Below the pieces are notes generated by a model, which worked only from the letters and a program-made list of their open reading frames with translations, was not told where the DNA came from and did no database searches. The position numbers and the translations under genes were made by a program. A stretch of DNA of 64,000 nt from Congeria kusceri. Lineage: Eukaryota > Mollusca > Bivalvia > Myida > Dreissenidae. The stretch is taken from positions 43,244,048 to 43,308,047 of the forward strand of contig CM051034.1 of NCBI GenBank assembly GCA_027627225.1. The letters are read 5' to 3'. Below, piece by piece: positions 50,201 to 59,200 of this stretch (the first letter of the stretch is position 1; the number at the start of each line of letters is the position of its first letter).

Positions 50201-53200
50201 AAATTTGACTATACCTTTGTCATCAACTTCAATATCAGGGGCAACATTCCATGTATCTCTGTTTTGTATTTTGACACAGTTATGCCCCTTTTTCACTTAT
50301 ATTTTTTTGGTTAAAGTTTATATTCAAAAGTTTTTTAACTGCAGAACTACATAGGTTATTCACTTGAAAATTGGAATATACCTTTGTTATCAACTCCAGT
50401 GTCAGGTTCAACATTCCATATAAATCTGTTTTGTATTTTGTGTTATGCCCCCTTTTCACATAGAGAGATGATTAAAGTTTATATTCAAAACGTTTGCATT
50501 CAGAACTACGTTAGTTACTAACTTGAAAATAGGAACACACCTTTGTCATCAACTCCAGTGCCAGGGCCAACCTCCCTATAACTCTGTTTTGCATTTTGAC
50601 AGAGTTATGCCCCTTTTTCACTTGGATTTTCTGATTAAATTTTATATTTAAAAATCTTATAATTTCAAAACTGCATAAGTTAGTAACTAAATAAGGTTGA
50701 AACTTTGAATTATTTGATGAAATGTTGAGACTAGGAAAGACAACTCATACACAAATTAACTTTATTCCTGGCATAATTATCTCCCATTATAGAAATTTTA
50801 TCTATTTGATGGACGACCTAAATAGACCTTTAAATAGTATGATTATATCTTTACATTACATTAGTAACATTAAACATTGTTCTAACCTTGCTATGTGTAG
50901 CATTAATTGTTATTGGCTGTAGACAATCGCATACAGTGAGACGTATCATGTGTTGTGCCACTGTAGACAATCGCATACCGTGAGACGTATCATGTGTTGT
51001 GCCACTGTAGACAATCGCATACAGTGAGACGTATCATGTGTTGTGCCACTGTAGACAATCGCGTATAGTGAGACGTATCATGTGTTGTGCCACTGTAGAC
51101 AATCGCGTATAGTGAGACGTATCATGTGTTGTGCCACTGTAGACAATCGCATACAGTGAGACGTATCATGTGTTGTGCCACTGTAGACAATTGCATACAG
51201 TGAGACGTATCATGTGTTGTGCCACTATGGACAATTGCATATAGTGAGACGTATCATGTGTTGTGCCACTATGGACAATTGCATACAGTGAGACGTATCA
51301 TGTGTTGTGCCACTGTAGACAGTCGCATATAGTGAGACGTATCATGTGTTGTGCCACTGTAGACAATCGCATATAGTGAGACGTATCATGTGTTGTGCCA
51401 CTATGGACAATTGCATATAGTGAGACGTATCATGTGTTGTGCCACTATGGACAATTGCATACAGTGAGACGTATCATGTGTTGTGCCACTATGGACAATT
51501 GCATATAGTGAGACGTATCATGTGTTGTGCCACTGTAGACAATCGCATATAGTGAGACGTATCATGTGTTGTGCCACTGTAGACAATCGCATATAGTGAG
51601 ACGTATCATGTGTTGTGCCACTGTAGACAATCGCATATAGTGAGATGTATCATGTGTTGTGCCACTGTGGACAATGGCATATAGTGAGACGTATCATGTG
51701 TTGTGCCACTGTAGACAATGGCATATAGTGAGACGTATCATGTGTTGTGCCACTGTAGACAATTGCATACAGTGAGACGTATCATGTGTTGTGCCACTGT
51801 AGACAATTGCATACAGTGAGACGTATCATGTGTTGTGCCACTGTAGACAATTGCATATAGTGAGACGTATCATGTGTTGTGCCACTGTAGACAATTGCAT
51901 ATAGTGAGACGTATCATGTGTTGTGCCACTATGGACAATTGCATACAGTGAGACGTATCATGTGTTGTGCCACTATGGACAATTGCATACAGTGAGACGT
52001 ATCATGTGTTGTGCCACTATGGACAATTGCATATAGTGAGACGTATCATGTGTTGTGCCACTGTAGACAATCGCATATAGTGAGACGTATCATGTGTTGT
52101 GCCACTGTAGACAATCGCATATAGTGAGACGTATCATGTGTTGTGCCACTGTGGACAATTGCATATAGTGAGACGTATCATGTGTTGTGCCACTGTAGAC
52201 AATTGCATATAATGAGACGTATCATGTGTTGTGCCACTGTAGACAATTGCATATAGTGAGACGTATCATGTGTTGTGCCACTGTAGACAATCGCATACAG
52301 TGAGACGTATCATGTGTTGTGCCACTGTAGACAATCGCATACAGTGAGACGTATCATGTGTTGTGCCACTGTGGACAATTGCATATAGTGAGACGTATCA
52401 TGTGTTGTGCCACTGTAGACAATTGCATACATGAGACGTATCATGTGTTGTGCCACTGTAGACAATTGCATAGAGTGAGACGTATCATGTGTTGTGCCAC
52501 TGTAGACAATCGCATACAGTGAGACGTATCATGTGTTGTGCCACTGTAGACAATCGCATATAGTGAGACGTATCATGTGTTGTGCCACTGTAGACAATTG
52601 CATACATGAGACGTATCATGTGTTGTGCCACTGTAGACAATTGCATATAGTGAGACGTATCATGTGTTGTGCCACTGTAGACAATCGCATACAGTGAGAC
52701 GTATCATGTGTTGTGCCACTGTAGACAATCGCATACAGTGAGACGTATCATGTGTTGTGCCACTGTAGACAATCGCATACAGTGAGACGTATCATGTGTT
52801 GTGCCACTGTAGACAATCGCATATAGTGAGACGTATCATGTGTTGTGCCACTATGGACAATTGCATATAGTGAGACGTATCATGTGTTGTGCCACTATGG
52901 ACAATTGCATATAGTGAGACGTATCATGTGTTGTGCCACTGTAGACAATCGCATATAGTGAGACGTATCATGTGTTGTGCCACTGTAGACAATCGCATAT
53001 AGTGAGACGTATCATGTGTTGTGCCACTGTAGACAATCGCATATAGTGAGATGTATCATGTGTTGTGCCACTGTGGACAATGGCATATAGTGAGACGTAT
53101 CATGTGTTGTGCCACTGTAGACAATGGCATATAGTGAGACGTATCATGTGTTGTGCCACTGTAGACAATTGCATACAGTGAGACGTATCATGTGTTGTGC

Positions 53201-56200
53201 CACTGTAGACAATTGCATACAGTGAGACGTATCATGTGTTGTGCCACTGTAGACAATTGCATACAGTGAGACGTATCATGTGTTGTGCCACTGTAGACAA
53301 TTGCATATAGTGAGACGTATCATGTGTTGTGCCACTGTAGACAATTGCATAGAGTGAGACGTATCATGTGTTGTGCCACTATGGACAATTGCATACAGTG
53401 AGACGTATCATGTGTTGTGCCACTATGGACAATTGCATACAGTGAGACGTATCATGTGTTGTGCCACTATGGACAATTGCATATAGTGAGACGTATCATG
53501 TGTTGTGCCACTGTAGACAATCGCATATAGTGAGACGTATCATGTGTTGTGCCACTGTAGACAATCGCATATAGTGAGACGTATCATGTGTTGTGCCACT
53601 GTGGACAATTGCATACAGTGAGACGTATCATGTGTTGTGCCACTATGGACAATTGCATATAGTGAGACGTATCATGTGTTGTGCCACTGTAGACAATCGC
53701 ATATAGTGAGACGTATCATGTGTTGTGCCACTGTAGACAATCGCATATAGTGAGACGTATCATGTGTTGTGCCACTGTAGACAATCGCATATAGTGAGAT
53801 GTATCATGTGTTGTGCCACTGTGGACAATGGCATATAGTGAGACGTATCATGTGTTGTGCCACTGTAGACAATGGCATATAGTGAGACGTATCATGTGTT
53901 GTGCCACTGTAGACAATTGCATACAGTGAGACGTATCATGTGTTGTGCCACTGTAGACAATTGCATACAGTGAGACGTATCATGTGTTGTGCCACTGTAG
54001 ACAATTGCATATAGTGAGACGTATCATGTGTTGTGCCACTGTAGACAATCGCATATAGTGAGACGTATCATGTGTTGTGCCACTATGGACAATTGCATAC
54101 AGTGAGACGTATCATGTGTTGTGCCACTATGGACAATTGCATACAGTGAGACGTATCATGTGTTGTGCCACTATGGACAATTGCATATAGTGAGACGTAT
54201 CATGTGTTGTGCCACTGTAGACAATCGCATATAGTGAGACGTATCATGTGTTGTGCCACTGTAGACAATCGCATATAGTGAGACGTATCATGTGTTGTGC
54301 CACTGTGGACAATTGCATATAGTGAGACGTATCATGTGTTGTGCCACTGTAGACAATTGCATATAATGAGACGTATCATGTGTTGTGCCACTGTAGACAA
54401 TTGCATATAGTGAGACGTATCATGTGTTGTGCCACTGTAGACAATCGCATACAGTGAGACGTATCATGTGTTGTGCCACTGTAGACAATCGCATACAGTG
54501 AGACGTATCATGTGTTGTGCCACTGTGGACAATTGCATATAGTGAGACGTATCATGTGTTGTGCCACTGTAGACAATTGCATACATGAGACGTATCATGT
54601 GTTGTGCCACTGTAGACAATTGCATAGAGTGAGACGTATCATGTGTTGTGCCACTGTAGACAATCGCATACAGTGAGACGTATCATGTGTTGTGCCACTG
54701 TGGACAATTGCATATAGTGAGACGTATCATGTGTTGTGCCACTGTAGACAATTGCATACATGAGACGTATCATGTGTTGTGCCACTGTAGACAATTGCAT
54801 AGAGTGAGACGTATCATGTGTTGTGCCACTGTAGACAATCGCATACAGTGAGACGTATCATGTGTTGTGCCACTGTAGACAATCGCATATAGTGAGACGT
54901 ATCATGTGTTGTGCCACTGTAGACAATTGCATACATGAGACGTATCATGTGTTGTGCCACTGTAGACAATTGCATATAGTGAGACGTATCATGTGTTGTG
55001 CCACTGTAGACAATCGCATACAGTGAGACGTATCATGTGTTGTGCCACTGTAGACAATCGCATACAGTGAGACGTATCATGTGTTGTGCCACTGTAGACA
55101 ATCGCATACAGTGAGACGTATCATGTGTTGTGCCACTGTAGACAATCGCATATAGTGAGACGTATCATGTGTTGTGCCACTATGGACAATTGCATATAGT
55201 GAGACGTATCATGTGTTGTGCCACTATGGACAATTGCATATAGTGAGACGTATCATGTGTTGTGCCACTGTAGACAATCGCATATAGTGAGACGTATCAT
55301 GTGTTGTGCCACTGTAGACAATCGCATATAGTGAGACGTATCATGTGTTGTGCCACTGTAGACAATCGCATATAGTGAGATGTATCATGTGTTGTGCCAC
55401 TGTGGACAATGGCATATAGTGAGACGTATCATGTGTTGTGCCACTGTAGACAATGGCATATAGTGAGACGTATCATGTGTTGTGCCACTGTAGACAATTG
55501 CATACAGTGAGACGTATCATGTGTTGTGCCACTGTAGACAATTGCATACAGTGAGACGTATCATGTGTTGTGCCACTGTAGACAATTGCATATAGTGAGA
55601 CGTATCATGTGTTGTGCCACTGTAGACAATTGCATAGAGTGAGACGTATCATGTGTTGTGCCACTATGGACAATTGCATACAGTGAGACGTATCATGTGT
55701 TGTGCCACTATGGACAATTGCATACAGTGAGACGTATCATGTGTTGTGCCACTATGGACAATTGCATATAGTGAGACGTATCATGTGTTGTGCCACTGTA
55801 GACAATCGCATATAGTGAGACGTATCATGTGTTGTGCCACTGTAGACAATCGCATATAGTGAGACGTATCATGTGTTGTGCCACTGTGGACAATCGCATA
55901 TAGTGAGACGTATCATGTGTTGTGCCACTGTGGACAATGGCATATAGTGAGACGTATCATGTGTTGTGCCACTGTAGACAATTGCATATAGTGAGACGTA
56001 TCATGTGTTGTGCCACTGTAGACAATTGCATACAGTAAGACGTATCATGTGTTGTGCCACTGTAGACAATTGCATACAGTGAGACGTATCATGTGTTGTG
56101 CCACTGTAGACAATTGCATATAGTGAGACGTATCATGTGTTGTGCCACTGTAGACAATTGCATATAGTGAGACGTATCATGTGTTGTGCCACTGTAGACA

Positions 56201-59200
56201 ATTGCATACAGTGAGACGTATCATGTGTTGTGCCACTGTAGACAATTGCATACAGTGAGACGTATCATGTGTTGTGCCACTGTAGACAATCGCATATAGT
56301 GAGACGTATCATGTGTTGTGCCACTGTGGACAATCGCATATAGTGAGACGTATCATGTGTTGTGCCACTGTGGACAATTGCATATAGTGAGACGTATCAT
56401 GTGTTGTGCCACTGTAGACAATTGCATATAGTGAGACGTATCATGTGTTGTGCCACTGTAGACAATTGCATATAGTGAGACGTATCATGTGTTGTGCCAC
56501 TGTAGACAATCGCATACAGTGAGACGTATCATGTGTTGTGCCACTGTAGACAATCGCATACAGTGAGACGTATCATGTGTTGTGCCACTGTGGACAATCG
56601 CATATAGTGAGACGTATCATGTGTTGTGCCACTGTAGACAATTGCATACATGAGACGTATCATGTGTTGTGCCACTGTAGACAATTGCATATAGTGAGAC
56701 GTATCATGTGTTGTGCCACTGTAGACAATCGCATACAGTGAGACGTATCATGTGTTGTGCCACTGTAGACAATCGCATATAGTGAGACGTATCATGTGTT
56801 GTGCCACTGTAGACAATTGCATACATGAGACGTATCATGTGTTGTGCCACTGTAGACAATTGCATATAGTGAGACGTATCATGTGTTGTGCCACTGTAGA
56901 CAATCGCATACAGTGAGACGTATCATGTGTTGTGCCACTGTAGACAATCGCATACAGTGAGACGTATCATGTGTTGTGCCACTGTAGACAATCGCATACA
57001 GTGAGACGTATCATGTGTTGTGCCACTGTAAACATTGATAATCCATTATGCATTGAATATTCCTTATTCTCCTTTCATTTATCCATGTTATTTTGTTAAG
57101 GTTTAAATACGTGACCCTTATTCTATTTTTCTTAAGGTTGTATCACTCCATAGAATTCATAAGGTTACAGTTAAAAACATGTAAAAACATTCTTTTCATG
57201 TATAGTTAGGATGGCAGTTCACTTTTAAATTTAGCGCGCCAATATATTATACGATGACGTCATGTACTGATTAACCCTATGGCTGTAGACAGTGGTCGGG
57301 TATAGTGGTTGCGGATTCTGGCTGTTGACCTTGGTCATGATCTCTGGGCAGAGTTTGGCGGGAAAATTGGGTCTGAGTATATATGCACTCCGCGCCTCAG
57401 TTCGTGGCCCGCTTTTAGTTCCAGTTTTGCATTATATTGTCGGATTACATTTTGTGTAAATATAAATTATTCTTTCATGTGGATTTATCTATTTTGGATA
57501 TGAACTAGCGTTCAAATTATAACAGTGAATTTTTTAAAATATAAAAACATTTTGATAATTTAATAAATCTAAGCATTAGGTATTATTATAATTTTTGGAT
57601 CACTTCACCTTAGCCAGGTTAAGTTAATAGGCAATAATATTAATGGAATCAATGTTTTCACGGTTTCTCAAAATATTACATCCTGTGTGTGTTTGTGGAA
57701 GTGTTAGATCTAGATCTAAATAAAGGAGTTTTGGTTCACAAAAGTGTTGTGTGATAATTCGGACGTTACCAGAATTAAAAGATGGACGGACTACCACAAC
57801 AATACATGCCATAACTCAATTTTGTATTTCAGCAAATGTATGCCCCTTCCACTTTTCAAAATATGTACCAACTGAAATACTTCAAATAGTCAAGCGCGCT
57901 GTCCTCTGACAGCTCTTGTTGCAATTGTAATGAGAACTACATTTTACTATGCTCTGCTCCTAATCGGGACTACTTTTTGCGTTGTTTATTGATGAGTTTA
58001 ACGATTATAATTTTGTCCTTTGATTACTGGGACATTTCTTTTACTGGAGTACAGACCATCACAGCTACACTGCGTTTCTTTTAGTTCAAAGTTGCACATT
58101 AGTTGGGTTTTGATATAATGTAATGCAACATTAGATGAGATCAACTAAATAGCCAGTTGAATATTAAGTTTTTTTTTAGCTCACCTGAGCATGAAGTGCT
58201 ATTGGTATAGGGGACCTCTCGGGCGGCGGCCGGCGTCTGTATGCCATCAACAATTTGGACCGTTATCGCGATAAAGACTACATTTTTTAGCTTACCTAAG
58301 CACGAAGTGCTCGGTGAGCTATTGGTATAGGGGACCTAAACGGCGGCGGCCGTCGTCTATCGTCCGTCATCAGTGTGCCATCAACAATTCGGACCGTTAT
58401 CGCGATAAAGACTACATTTTTTATTCAATCTTGACCTAACTTGCGCAGTTTGTGTAAGACCATAAAATCTCGGATGGGCCAGATCTTGTTCATACACCAG
58501 TGTTATTGCCGTTTGTTTATTAAACAAATATACAAAAATGGACATTATTTAGGATAGAGAGAGACATTTTTCATCCAATCTTCACCAATCTTCGACAGTT
58601 TGTCTATTACAATGAGATAACAGTTGAATTCGAATATAAGCAAGATCGGACCAGAAACACCAGAGTTATTGCCCTTTGTTTGTGAAAAAAATATGCAAAA
58701 ATAGACATTAACCAGGATAGATACTTAATTTTTCATCCAATCTTCACCTATCTTGCACAGCTTGTATATGACCATAAGATTAAAGGTGAAGTCGAATATA
58801 AGCAAGATCGGACCAGAAACACCAGAGTTATTGCCCTTTGTTTGTGAAAAAAATATGCAAAAATGGACATTATTCAGGAGAGAGACTTCATTTTTCATCC
58901 AATCTTCACCAATCGTGTACAGTTTGTCTATGAATGTAAGACTACAGGTGAAGTAGAATAAAAGCATGATCGGGCCAGAAACACCAGAGTTATTGCCCCT
59001 TGTGTTTGGAAAAAAACATCAACAAGTTATTAATGGCTTGCACACACGATGTTTTATTCAGTGTTGACCAAACTTACAGAGTTTGCGCATGACCATAAAA
59101 ATTGATTGATAAAATTTGATTTCCAACAGTTGCAAGACTTGCATGCAGTTATTTGTTCATGCAACATTGATGTCTTCAGAACCTGCATTAACATCATTTA

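Larger units (their letters stand above)
49743..57920 (+). mobile_element. Helentron-like non-autonomous element 2 (8.2 kb), expanded by an inner satellite
   Basis: The left end gctcgactatttgaa is matched inverted by ttcaaatagtcaagc at 57882-57896 (one mismatch in 15). Then come a hairpin (gctgtc-ctct-gacagc, 57898-57913) and the terminus tcttgtt. The core units are about 162-166 bp (atgcccctt at 49951, then 50116, 50282, 50445, 50607), and a remnant of a unit (atgccccttcc) returns at 57840. Between them lies about 7 kb of other sequence, mostly the 44-bp satellite. The same architecture as the elements at 9466 and 58178. No transposase seen. Confidence 0.6.
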
